25,193 nt of DNA from Temnopleurus reevesii (taxonomy: Eukaryota > Echinodermata > Echinoidea > Temnopleuroida > Temnopleuridae). The DNA lies in assembly GCA_036244855.1 (NCBI GenBank), contig BQKZ01004467.1, positions 1 through 25,193 on the forward strand, given 5' to 3'. Below are positions 11,101 to 20,000 of this stretch, piece by piece (within the stretch, counting starts at the first letter, position 1; every line of letters begins with the position of its first letter). The translations under genes were made by a program, and so were the position numbers. Under the pieces are notes generated by a model. It made no database searches. It was not told where the DNA came from and saw only the letters and a list, made by a program, of their open reading frames with translations.

Positions 11101-13782
11101 TCGGGTGTGGCAGATCCAAAGTCCCTCCCCGCATCACATGCTTTTGCATGTGTCGCGCCGATTACGACCCGTTATCTGTTGCCGCCGTTGCGAATAATGC
11201 CTCGCCTATCCACACATGCTTCCATCAAGATTTGTTCTTTAGTTTTGTTTTCATCATGTTGCTGTTGTTTCCCGTTTCTCTTTCCCCCTCCACAGAGATC
11301 ATGAGTCACAGTGCGGATATGCACCGGTTCGCTGCCCCAATAATCCGGATTGTCCACTCGTCCTAAAGATGGTAAGCTCACGACCCCTCCCTACCTTTGC
11401 TACGATAACAGCCCCTCCCTCCTTCATGCAATAACAGCCCCACCCTCTTGCATATGATAACAGCCCCTCCCTCCTCTATACTTGGCCATAATAGTCTATT
11501 AACCTTGAAGATAAATTAGGGAGCATTGTATGTTGTTGCTCCAGAACTTGAAAGACATATATCGACTCTTCTCAAACCATCTCGGGCTTATAGAAAGAAT
11601 TTGAAAAATTTTAGCCCAGTACTAGTTAAAGTTTATGATGGATTATTTCTACCTGTGTGTAAGTTAAAATAGATTTGTGTGTATATGTAAATTATGTGTA
11701 TTTACTTGAGTGGAAGTTACTTGTGTGTTTTTACTTTTGCATAAGTTACTTGTGTGTATTTACTTGTGTGTAAGTTTGTGTGTATTTACTTGTGTGTAGA
11801 TTACTTGTGTGTAAGTTACTTGTGTGTATTTACTTGTGTGCATTTACTTGTGTGTAAGTTACTTGTGTGTATTTACTTGTGTGGAAGTTACTTGTGTGTA
11901 TTTACTTGTATGGAAGTTATTTGTGTTTAAAAAGTTGCATGTAAGTTATGTCGCGGATTTATTTATGTGGAAGTTGCTTGTGTGTAAAAAAAAGTTACGT
12001 GTAAGTTTTTCTTGTGTGTAAGAGACTTGCATTTTAGTTTCCTTGTGCGTACATTTGTACACAGGTTATTTATGTGTGAAGATATTTTGTGTAAAATAAT
12101 GTATTATATTAATTTTATACTTTGTGTGGGTTACAATATATGAAAATTACATTTAATATATATGCAAAATCACTCTTGTATTACAATTGTCTATACAGAG
12201 CAGGTGAAGAAAGAACAATCATACAAATAATTTTGTTATAAATATTTTGCATACTAATTGATTCCTATACAATGCATCTGGTACTTGCCCAAATTTAGTT
12301 CAATTAGATAAGTTAGTTTAATTCAATTAGTTTTCATTTTTCATTTTTTTTTCATTTTTGAAGCGGAACTCCGTTCTGAACATTTATATGATTTACCTGA
12401 TGTTTCTACAAATATTAAACTTTTTTTTGACACAATTTCTTCTAAGCTTTTTATTTTACATCAAATAAAACATGAAGGTGCCATATCTTCTTTTCTATTT
12501 CTAGAACCTGGAGTCGCATCTTGTGAACTGCAACCTTTGTAAATGTGACCATCAGCGATATGGATGCCATTTTGTGGGAACACAAGAGCAGGTAGGAAAA
12601 TGTCTTTAGTTTACTGAGATGTCGGGTCTAGGCAGTGTTTCACCAAGTTACAAAAGAGTATACGATTGACTTTAAGAATGACTGGTATCAGTTCTTGTGA
12701 TAAATGGTTGAAATTCTTATGAGTTGAACACTTAGTAATGTACTCCAGTCTTTCTTAAAGTCCTACTCAACTTTGAGAACAGCTTGGTGAAACATTGCCC
12801 CAGTGTAACATTTAGAGGTCTTATAGAATTGTTTTCCTCTTACAAACAGGATTCTAAAACAAGAAATAGTGACTGACCTCAGGGAGAGGAGTTTTACCAA
12901 ATCTCTTTGCCCACATTACTATTTTGCAATTACAATCAAACCTGCTTTAGCGACCACCTGTATAGAAAGACCACCTGTCCATAAAGACTACCTTTCTTGA
13001 GTCCCTAGAACACAATTTACATGTAAATGAACCTGTCTATAGAGACCACCTGCTCATAAAGACCACTTTTTCCATCTCCCTTGGGTGGTCTTTATAGACA
13101 GGTTTGACTGTATTGAGAACCCATCCATACATATATGAATGGTATAAGTTATTCACTTATTTGTCTGAATGATTGTGCTCCCCATTTCGCTTGTCGTTCT
13201 GTCTATCCATCTGATTACAGGTCAAAGGGCTAATGTCAAAGGACCTGTGTACCTACAAGAGTATCAGAGACTTTCTCTGCATTTCCGATGACTAGATTAG
13301 AGAGCTCCAAATGACGATATACCAAAATAACCATAAAACATTGAATTATTTTAATGTTTCTAATATCTCTGAACATATTCTTTGTGAATCTCTTCTAATA
13401 CAGGTAGAAGCTCACCTATCGCAGGGCCAGTGCACCTATAACAGTATCAAGGACTTCCTTTCGGCTTCCGATGACAAAATCCGAGAGCTCCAGATGGCGA
13501 TTAACCAAGAGAACCAGAAAATATTTAATTATTGTCAGTTTCCATCACCACTGTAATATATTATTTGTGAATCTCTTCCAATACAGGTGGAAGCTCATCT
13601 ATCGCAGGGTCAATGTGCCTACGACAGTATCAAGGACTTCCTCTCCGCCTCCGATGACAAAATCCGAGAGCTCCAGATGACGATCCACCAGAAGGACCAG
13701 GAGATAGGGTTCCTTCGCTCCATGCTAGGGAAGCTGTCGGAGAGGGTGGATCGACTGGAGAAATCCATGGAGATGAAAATAA
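8064..13782 (+). CDS. TRAF7: TRAF7, E3 ubiquitin ligase with WD40 repeats (partial, five internal exons)
   Basis: The joined exons give 193 codons that follow the TRAF7 order closely: second half of a C3HC3D RING (HTYCRKC, later CPVDN), the segment [19 protein letters not shown], cysteine/histidine-rich TRAF-type zinc fingers ([19 protein letters not shown]), then the coiled-coil start with [20 protein letters not shown]. Known TRAF7 proteins act as RING E3 ligases and bind MEKK3 through the C-terminal WD40 propeller, in stress-kinase and NF-kB signalling. Family identity is clear from several near-identical blocks. Every junction uses GT-AG and phases match. The N-terminus, first RING cysteines, the rest of the coiled coil and the WD40 repeats are outside the window or unseen. 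The last exon is preceded by two partial duplicates of itself. Confidence 0.95.
8329..8760. repeat. Intronic tandem duplication, first unit interrupted
   Basis: Unit 1 (8329-8567) and unit 2 (8568 to about 8760) share TGAAGATAT, ATTTTGCCTACTC, GATGAAGCCAAATTG, AATATTCAA and GGAATYCTTTCAAAATCC in the same order. Unit 1 is longer because of about 60 bp at 8390-8451 that unit 2 lacks: a (TAA)n run followed by GAACGGCTTTTATATAGCGC and about 30 more bases. Unit 2 therefore acts as the empty site for that insertion. Confidence 0.8.
9028..9330. repeat. Old AAGTCGAA-type repeat split by a MITE
   Basis: The left part, ACAGTCAACTCTCTCCAAGTC, and the right part, with TTCTAAGTCGATTTTC and TAAGTCGAACAGATTCC, look like pieces of one repeat family built from AAGTCGAA-like words. 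A GGGGTGTTG-family element interrupts it. Outer limits are approximate. Confidence 0.5.
9062..9236. mobile_element. GGGGTGTTG-family MITE, best-preserved copy
   Basis: A 175-bp element with terminal inverted repeats GGGGTGTTGTTCAAAA and TTTTGAGCAACACCCC (15 of 16 paired), flanked by TA on both sides (9060-9061 and 9237-9238). Internal blocks match the copies at 2416-2599 and 13842-14024. Removing it restores CTTGTCTTAAGATG across the site. A TA target duplication suggests a Tc1/mariner-like transposase in trans, but PIF/Harbinger-type mobilisation cannot be excluded. It ends about 190 bp before the next TRAF7 exon. Confidence 0.8.
9430..9610 (+). CDS. TRAF7: TRAF7 exon: end of RING and start of TRAF-type zinc fingers
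   Basis: A 181-nt exon, acceptor CTTTACAG, donor AAA|GTAAGA. With the G carried over from 8103 it reads [19 protein letters not shown], then [12 protein letters not shown] and [17 protein letters not shown]. The CPVD supplies the final Cys and Asp of the C3HC3D RING, and the paired cysteines in HCKYGC and GCPF belong to the first TRAF-type zinc finger. The middle of the exon (PSQINLGEY) replaces a more variable loop of vertebrate TRAF7. It ends two bases into a Lys codon. Confidence 0.95.
9611..11295 (+). other. TRAF7 intron
   Basis: A 1685-bp A+T-rich intron, GTAAGA to CTCCACAG. It holds a direct repeat of about 60 bp (10836-10896 and 10993-11055). The segment 11060-11290 just before the acceptor is GC-richer, with open frames on both strands, but the TRAF7 reading frame continues cleanly from 9610 to 11296 without it and I recognise nothing in those frames. 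Otherwise I see no feature. Confidence 0.85.
10836..11055. repeat. Direct repeat pair of about 60 bp
   Basis: Blocks at 10836-10896 and 10993-11055 share TTGATAAGAACCAAAATCTT followed by CCTGTNTTTATCCCC. The offset is about 158 bp. Confidence 0.8.
11296..11371 (+). CDS. TRAF7: TRAF7 exon: TRAF-type zinc finger
   Basis: A 76-nt exon, acceptor CCCCCTCCACAG, donor ATG|GTAAGC. Its first base completes the Lys codon from 9610; the rest is 25 codons, [19 protein letters not shown] then PLVLKM. His-2, Cys-6, Cys-13 and Cys-19 have the spacing of TRAF-type zinc fingers and match vertebrate TRAF7 almost residue for residue. It ends in phase 0. Confidence 0.95.
11380..11482. repeat. C-rich tandem repeat next to a splice donor
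   Basis: Three to four units of 25-30 bp built on ATAACAGCCCCTCCCTCC, starting within ten bases of the donor of the exon ending at 11371. The complementary strand has repeated GGGAGGGG runs that could form a G-quadruplex across neighbouring units. Confidence 0.85.
11640..12075. repeat. GT-rich minisatellite, 14-15-bp unit
   Basis: Many copies of TTACTTGTGTGTAAG alternating with TTACTTGTGTGTATT, increasingly diverged towards the right end. The open frame through it (Leu/Val/Cys/Tyr-rich) is a by-product of the repeat. Confidence 0.9.
12505..12591 (+). CDS. TRAF7: TRAF7 exon: TRAF-type zinc finger
   Basis: An 87-nt exon of 29 whole codons, acceptor TTTCTAG, donor CAG|GTAGGA. It encodes [21 protein letters not shown] then HFVGTQEQ. 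The His and Cys residues (SHLVNC, CKCDH, YGCHF) are the zinc ligands of the next TRAF-type finger; vertebrate TRAF7 has NLEAHL, CPHSKYGC and FIGNQ here. Phase 0 at both ends, so the exon is a neutral cassette, and it can join in frame to any of the three copies of the following exon. Confidence 0.95.
12631..12801. mobile_element. MITE with long inverted repeats
   Basis: The left arm (GGCAGTGTTTCACCAAG then GACTTTAAGAATGACTGG) and right arm (CCAGTCTTTCTTAAAGTC then CTTGGTGAAACATTGCC) are reverse complements with a few mismatches over almost 60 bp, leaving a short centre. The element could fold nearly end to end. I recall similar words (GACTTTAAGAACGACTGG) as an abundant echinoderm repeat, which cannot be checked here. 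The target-site duplication is unclear. Confidence 0.75.
12931..13112. mobile_element. TA-flanked MITE (AATCAAACCTG family)
   Basis: The ends CAATCAAACCTG and CAGGTTTGACTG are inverted repeats with one mismatch, each flanked by TA (12931-12932 and 13111-13112). Inner words GACCACCTGTCCATAAAGAC, GAGACCACCTGCTCATAAAG and GGTGGTCTTTATAGACAGG show the arms are themselves repeated. There is no coding capacity. TA duplication suggests Tc1/mariner-type mobilisation (inference). Confidence 0.75.
13221..13403 (+). pseudogene. TRAF7: Dead partial duplicate of the TRAF7 coiled-coil exon (copy 1 of 3)
   Basis: After a TGATTACAG acceptor the sequence reads [18 protein letters not shown] and then ISDD, aligning codon for codon with the real exon at 13587. 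Codon 25 is TAG (13293-13295), and the zinc-ligand His of copy 3 (codon 4) is Leu here. After about 40 codons it turns into intron-like sequence ending in CTTCTAATACAG, which is the acceptor of copy 2. It is exactly 183 bp from copy 2. The stop and the loss of the zinc ligand indicate a pseudo-exon. Confidence 0.85.
13404..13586 (+). pseudogene. TRAF7: Partial duplicate of the TRAF7 coiled-coil exon, open but ending in a stop (copy 2 of 3)
   Basis: The acceptor CTTCTAATACAG is followed by 50 sense codons starting [19 protein letters not shown] and a TAA at 13554-13556. Over the first 40 codons I count 11 silent codon differences and 7 replacements relative to copy 3, with no replacement in codons 14-31, so it seems to have been under protein-level constraint. 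After codon 40 it diverges into intron-tail sequence like that after copy 1, with no good donor. Spliced from 12591 it would stay in frame and then terminate, giving a RING plus zinc-finger protein without coiled coil or WD40, or an mRNA open to nonsense-mediated decay. It may be a poison exon or just a decaying duplicate. Confidence 0.75.
13587..13782 (+). CDS. TRAF7: TRAF7 exon: last zinc finger residues and start of coiled coil
   Basis: A 196-nt exon, acceptor CTTCCAATACAG, donor ATAA|GTGAGT. It begins [19 protein letters not shown] (His-4 and Cys-10 close the last TRAF-type finger), continues with [10 protein letters not shown], and then [20 protein letters not shown], which is almost identical to the vertebrate TRAF7 coiled coil. 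Leucines and other hydrophobics recur at heptad-like spacing. It is the only one of three tandem copies that carries the coiled-coil part and a proper donor. It ends one base into a codon, so the next exon must start in phase 1. Confidence 0.95.
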
Positions 13783-13841
13783 GTGAGTAGAAAAAAACTA
13801 TTTTTAGACTTTTAAATGAATGATAAGTGATTGACAGGGTA

Positions 13842-14024
13842 GAGGGGTGTTGCTCAAAAGTTCCAATTTATAGCAAATAAACTTCAAATCAGTTGCAAAT
13901 TGAAACACACTTTTTTCATTCTCCCATGGTCTTGTAACAAGATGCCCGCGAAACAATGATTTTGATTGACCCATGCCGATCAAATGCAATTTGCAGTCAA
14001 TTGCAACTTTCTAGCAACACCCCC
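13842..14024. mobile_element. GGGGTGTTG-family MITE, third copy
   Basis: A 183-bp element with ends GAGGGGTGTTGCTCAAAAG and CTTTCTAGCAACACCCCC, flanked by TA (13840-13841 and 14025-14026). It shares CAAATCAGTTGCAAATTG, AAACAATGATTTTGATTG and GATCAAATGCAA with the copies at 2416 and 9062. It begins about 60 bp after the splice donor of the last TRAF7 exon. Confidence 0.8.
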
Positions 14025-14256
14025 TAAATGCTGCTGTGAAATAAAATAAAATCTCATAAAATAAAAACAAATTAGAGTTGGGTGCAAAAGAAATTGAATT
14101 AGAACTCGTGTGCTCATCCCCCAACAATAATTTTGGGGCAATGTCCCCCAAACATATTTTAGGGGCAGTGATCGCATGTCTTCCATCCTGTGCCTCTGCC
14201 ACTGCCATGCCACTTAAGGGCGGATGAGCAAGATTTATAATTCTTCATAGTTTTTA

Positions 14257-14277
14257 ATAAAAAAAAAAAAAAAAAAT
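14257..14277. repeat. Poly(A) run
   Basis: About 18-20 consecutive A after TTTTTAAT. It could be the tail of a retroposed sequence, but no SINE or gene remnant is recognisable upstream. Confidence 0.7.
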
Positions 14278-15016
14278 GAAATTGTTAAAAGAGTTAAAAA
14301 CTTCGTGGGACTTTCAAAGCAGGAAAATAGGTAGCATATAGGTTCTAATGAAGCCTTCATTTTAAAAAGAAAGCGGAAATACCTCCATAGCTAATCGGAA
14401 GTAGTTGGCTCAAGCCAATAAAAAAATTGTCAGTCATACCTTTCTTTCAAGGTCAGTTTACATGTTAAGATTGACACATCCTCCATCGAACCCACATCCA
14501 TTTCATCCTCAGGACCAAACTTTAATCCAAAATGAGATTAATCTCCTCCCATTCTTTTCAGAAAAGGATTTACCTCGTCTTCAGTTTTCTGAAAAGGGGG
14601 CAGAGAAAGTTCATAAATTTTGCTATATCATCTTTGTAAGATTATCTTGCTTGGTTTTTTTTATGAAATAAGGAAACTTCTTTAAAATTTTATTTGATAC
14701 TATTAAAAACAAGGGTAATTCAGACTTTGAGTAATCCATTTTTATACTAGATTTGAATAATAAGAGTTTTTGAATAAAGATATTTTCAATAGAAAAATAC
14801 CTTATCTTATCATAGATCTTATGTACATGTACATTAAAGAGTAATTAAGACTGATACAATCATTAAGTCAAACCTGAATGTTTTTCCTGTAGGAGGCAAT
14901 ATGGGGAAAATGTGTATTCAGTCTGTGATTGTATTGTAAATAGACATTTACGAAATGAAATTCATCTTCTGGTCTTTGTTAGTTCATTTTTGTGTAATTT
15001 CACACTTTGGGGGAAA

Positions 15017-15250
15017 AATTCATTTTGTAGATATCGTTACATGTATATTTGTAGTCAATAACATTTCAGTTTCTACTCAGGCTTTTTTCTATACTGCAAG
15101 AGTTTCTCTTTTCTTTTGTTTCCAACAATATATATTTTTTTGAAAAATTCAGTGTGTAGAAATCCTTATATTTATACCTCATAAAATTTCACTTTCTATA
15201 TAGACTTTATTCTTTACTGTGAACTTTTCTCTTTTCTTTTGTTTCCAACA
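15017..15250. repeat. Tandem duplication, about 130-bp unit
   Basis: Unit 1 (about 15017-15145) and unit 2 (about 15146-15250) share AAATTCA, TGTAGA and GTTTCTCTTTTCTTTTGTTT-like blocks ending in CCAACA, in the same order. Confidence 0.7.
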
Positions 15251-16640
15251 TGTTTCCAACAGTAGAGATTGTTTTAACCTTTTGACTGTTCAGAGTTGGG
15301 CGGCAATAAGATTTGAACAATATTCTGGGCTTCAATGCTAATCCCCTCTTGGCCTTGCAGATTTAGTCATGCCACATATCTACGTCAAGAGATGATTAAG
15401 ATAGACCTAATTTGAAAACATTATTGGTTTCATTAAGATGAATTATAGCCATTGTCTTTTCAAGGTGCTCAAGGTGTTTCCCCAAAATGCCCATTCCACA
15501 CCCTTTGTCAATCTATTATCTGAAGTCATACAAAGATGATTTCAGTGTGACATACAATGTACAGTGCAAAAACTCTTGAGTGATTTATAGCACTCAGAAG
15601 TGTTTGTATACATTAAAAGCCAATTTTAGAGTGAACATAACTCGGTGAATTTCAATGAATTTAAGATATATTTACACATTATTGAATTGTTACTTTCCTA
15701 TTTTTAAAAGATCATCATACACAAGTGTATAGGCATTTTGATGAGTGGTCGCAATATTAGCGAAAATAAAACCCCAGTGAAAATTTCAGCTTATAAAGAA
15801 CTAGCAGGGAATGCACTCAAAGCTAATGTATTTTCGAAATTTACATTGCTAAATATTTGTAAATATTTGCTGTTAGTTATGATATGAAATGTTTTACAAG
15901 TTAAAAGGTTACATTTGAAATGAATGTCTCTGCACTTTGGGACATTTCCTAATACCAGAAACCTTTCTTATCGGATTTTCTGCAAAATTAAAGACAATGT
16001 CCAAGAAATTTCATCATCACCAAATGACAGCTTCCCATGGTGAAATGTACATGTATGTGTGATGTTGAAATTTCATTCATCTTTATGTTGAAATGCACTT
16101 TGCATCACGTTGGATTTTTCTAGCGATAAATTTACGTCAGTCGTAGAGAAGTTTTCCCTGCTGTCAGTCATTGCACTTTGATTGCCAACTCTCTCTCTCG
16201 GAGGGAGCGCAATTCAGGAAACAAGTTATCAACTCGCTAAATCGTTGATCAAGGTAGGTTTCGTCTATTCGTGCCAAGTTTCGTAGACCCCAGGCGTGTA
16301 GCCTGACAATGACATTCACCTGTCCGTAGTCGTCCGGGGTCGTTGGAAGTGAGGTGGTTGAAGCATCGAGGCAAGAACGTCGTTTTGGACGTTTTTAAAG
16401 ATTTGAAGCTTTTCTGTCAACAAAACTTTTAAGATACATGTAGCAATTATTTTACAGTGAATTCAATCATTTTTAGATCAAAGTTTTTATCAAATCAGCA
16501 GCGCGAAAGTTTGAAATTACATTTCTGAAATATTTTGTCATTAACTTGGTATGTTAGTGTTAAGATATGAGCTAAAAATCATCAAATAGCCAATTAATAT
16601 GAAAAGAAAAGTGATCAAAAGAAGCTGCTTTTTCTTGTCT

Positions 16641-16674
16641 CATATTATTATCATTATTATTAATAGTAGTAGTG

Positions 16675-16708
<34 letters not shown>

Positions 16709-16716
16709 AAGTAGTA
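16641..16716. repeat. (ATT)n then (AGT)n microsatellite
   Basis: An ATT-rich start passes into about 17 AGT triplets with one or two interruptions. The poly-Ser and poly-Thr open frames through it on either strand are repeat artefacts. Confidence 0.9.
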
Positions 16717-16889
16717 TGTTTTCTAGACATTTTGTAGAGGGTACTTATCTTTTTCCTGTAAAATATTCTGTGTCGTACAAAACCTGCCATGTTCTTTAAA
16801 TAGGCATACCTTTAGCCAAATTATTTATCAAAGTCACGCAATAAAACCACAAGAAAAATTAATCCTAATAGTTCTGATATCAAACGGAA

Positions 16890-17060
16890 GTATGAACTTA
16901 CGCTATTATGGCGCTGAAGGAAATGATTGTGACTGGGAAGAAGAATAGACTCATTGTCGGCCGATGAGAACCTTGCCGAGCCGTGGAGTCTACTGACGTC
17001 GCCTTTTCCTCGCTAGCGTGGGCGGACAGAGTCAAAGCACTGACCAAATATCTTATACCC
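16890..17060. other. CpG-richer island of unknown role
   Basis: This 170-bp patch is clearly GC- and CpG-richer than its surroundings and contains TGACGTCG (CRE-like). On the - strand a frame is open from above 17100 to 16898 and ends next to a strong donor-like GCGTAAGT, but the apparent start at 17099-17101 is TTG, not ATG. On the + strand an ATG at 16906 opens a 19-codon frame. It could be an unrecognised exon on the - strand, a promoter, or a conserved enhancer; nothing decides between them. Confidence 0.25.
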
Positions 17061-20000
17061 AACAGACAAAGAATATAAACAATGGGTGAAAGTTTTCCCA
17101 AATGAGTAATTTGTCGCGTAAATTGAATTTAGTTAATGGAAATTGACACGTTAGATGCGATTCCTGTGTAACGTGAGTCCAGTTTTAGCCAGAAGCAGGT
17201 GTGATAAGGGATTGAGTCATGAGGGTGATGAGTCCTTTGTTAAAAGGTTTTGGGAACTTTTTTTTAAAATAAATTGTTGGTACATGTATTTCCACATTTC
17301 TAGGGGTTAAAGTATTGAAGAGGTCTGGGAAATGAAGTGATTTCATTATTTTTTTTCATTACTTTGATAGAACTGTATCATGTTTTTGTAATGAACGTGA
17401 TGCATTTTCACAGCTCTTAAGCCCCCCAAAAATTAATTTCACAACAGTTACCAAGATATCCTGAAGTTTAGAATGTTTTGAATGCGTTTTTGATATTTTA
17501 AAACCCTTTTTCTAAACTTGGATTTGAAAAAGTATCTTTCTGTTGAATTAAGGTAATGATTATTTTTTTAGCCAATTTTCCAATCTCATCCATATTTATT
17601 TCAAGTGGTATCGATAAAGCAATAACAGACCTTGATAAAACTGTATTATGTTTTATTCAAATAAGGTTTTGATTGTTTGATATTTTTCAAGAAAAGATAG
17701 AAGGAATGAAAATCTTCTTTCCAAAAATAAAACTATTGTGACAGATAATTGTTCGATCTTGCAAAGATTGCTCAATAATTTTCTGCTCCTTATAGAAATA
17801 TAGAAAAAATTGACAAAGCGTATCTAAAAAACTACAAATATTGCTTAATGATTTTCTTTAGCTTCTTAAGCATATTAGATTGTTCAATCAGAAATTCAAA
17901 AGGTCATTAGACGTCCTCGACTAAAGTCAAGTTGTGACGTGAAACAAAGATCTATGTGGAATCATGGTCATGCCGCACACTTGCTTAATATCTTATGACG
18001 TTGTTTACTTGGAAAGATCAGAAAATGGAGATTAAGTTGGATTAAGGAATCCCCTCTAAAATAACTGTGTGGGCTTCATATTAGTCAGAATAGGTTGATT
18101 TTCAGAGCGCTGAAAATTTTAGTCAGAATTGGGTGGTTTGTTTTTCAGAGCGCTAAGAATTTTTAACCTGATTAGGTATGCTGTCGTGATTCCGGCGTGA
18201 GTGTTGGATTTGTTGCGGGGGTGAATGTGATAAGATGATGAGACACTTGTCGTATCCATCAAAAAATGCATCATAAATCGACCTAATAGGAATCGTTTGC
18301 CCCCATTCCGTGCTGTATGAGTGTGTCTTGCTTTACGAATATGACAGCTGTGTTTCTTCCGTCAAACTCTGCACAGATTCGTCATCGAACTGGTGTACCA
18401 GAAAATTTAGAAAATATAGGTGGTGGAAACGGTTTACTTTGAAAATGGAGGGGGGGGGTTTCTTGATTTTAGCTCTGTTGATTTACATTTTCAATGTATG
18501 ATTCTAAACATTCCAGTTGATAACTATTATTTTAGATCATTAGATGATTATTGTTAGAATATATTTTGTAAGATTCTACTGTAAACTAAAAATCATATCA
18601 AATAACAGCAAATTGTTTTCTTTCATGTTACAAAAATGGCTACTTTTATAAATTCATAAATAAATATAACTTTTTGTATAAAAAATATATAAATTTTGTA
18701 AATTGTGAATGATATTTTTACGCCTTCACCTTTAAAATGCTTACTTAATAATTTGTTTTGTATTCAATTGAATTCAATTTAAATCTATTCAACATTTTAA
18801 TAAAAACACACATGGATTGCTAAATTACCAATCAAAATTATATATTTTGTATGACATAAGAAATTATGTAAAAATATAAAGTTATTGTTTCATTAAAGAA
18901 TTTAAAAACTTGTAAAATGATGACCCTTACAAATTACAAATATATACAGAGAGAATAGATTACAGATAGAATAGAAATTAAGGGGAGAGAAAAACAATTA
19001 AATATCAGGGTAGAGTTTATTAGTTGGTAATGGTTTTATGCTGAAAAGGAAATCGTCATTTATAAAAACGAGCTTTGAGGATTACATGTTGCAAATCAAG
19101 ATTAATAAAATGACAATCAATCTGTCATGATATTTTGACTACTTAATCACAAAATCTCTGCACTTCGAGACAACATCGACAATACAATGCAGGCTTTACG
19201 ATGAAAGGCATCCCCCAAATCTTGGATCAGATGGAGTAATTGTCATGAAACGGCTGTCTTCCAATTCAGAGATTAATAGTCTGATTCTGTTTAATCATGG
19301 TTGGACACGACACACGAGGACAGAGCACGCCATTTGAAATGAGAATCTGCCTGTTGTGCCAAAAAGTTATCATTCACGTTGCATTTCACTTTCACCCATA
19401 AAGAATGGATGTACAAGTCAAGGCTATTGTTCCCGTTGTAGAGAGTTTTCAACTCATTTGTGTTTGAATTAAAAGATTTGTGGACAACTTTTACATGAAT
19501 TAACATTCAATCCCTTGTATCAGATGCATGTAGCGAGAATTATGTTCTTGGCAGCTCATTTCAACTTCTAAGTCGTCAGGAAATCTACCATTATTGCATA
19601 ATCTCTCATTTGAAGACACATTCTTCAATGTTTCACCTCAAACACTGATATCACTTCAATGCTAATATCCAGAGAGAAAAATAGAATGTGGTATGCAGAT
19701 AATAATATGATTATGTTTTCTTTTGGTTCAATTTTAGAAGAATATAACAGATACATACCCACATGTTGCCCCAATTGAGGCTTTAAATGCTTGATTTTTG
19801 TCTAACCGTTTGAATGCTGTAAATAATTGATAATGATTTGTGATTTTACAGCCCAAATCATGAAACATTTATACATTTTTCATCAAATGCCTGACATATG
19901 CTTGTATATATTTTGCTGATTTGTAAATAATTGCTTTAGTTATAAAGAGGACTTTTTAGAATAAGAAATAGTCCCCTTAGCATACTAAACAAAATCTGAT

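Larger units (their letters stand above)
11372..12504 (+). other. TRAF7 intron with two minisatellites
   Basis: A 1133-bp intron, GTAAGC to TATTTCTAG. It begins with a C-rich tandem repeat (11380-11482), then carries a GT-rich minisatellite over nearly half its length (about 11640-12075). The remaining 430 bp before the acceptor is plain A+T-rich DNA with no feature seen. Confidence 0.9.
12592..13220 (+). other. TRAF7 intron made largely of two MITEs
   Basis: The 629 bp between the 12591 donor and the first exon copy contain two inverted-repeat elements (12631-12801 and 12933-13110), about 350 bp in all. If copies 1 and 2 of the next exon are skipped, the intron extends to 13586. Confidence 0.8.

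Noticed and set aside
11010..11366. 118-codon + strand frame overlapping the exon at 11296
   Set aside because: It reads the exon in the wrong frame; the TRAF7 zinc-finger frame with its 11295 acceptor is unambiguous.
11824..12021. Open frame rich in Val, Cys, Tyr and Leu
   Set aside because: It lies wholly in the GT-rich minisatellite within a TRAF7 intron.
16572..16799. Poly-Thr and poly-Ser frames on both strands
   Set aside because: Produced by the AGT microsatellite at 16641-16716.
16898..17101. - strand frame resembling a signal peptide plus membrane segment
   Set aside because: Its start codon is TTG and the frame has an upstream TAA with no ATG before it, so a secreted or membrane protein start is not supported. 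The CpG island itself is kept as a finding.
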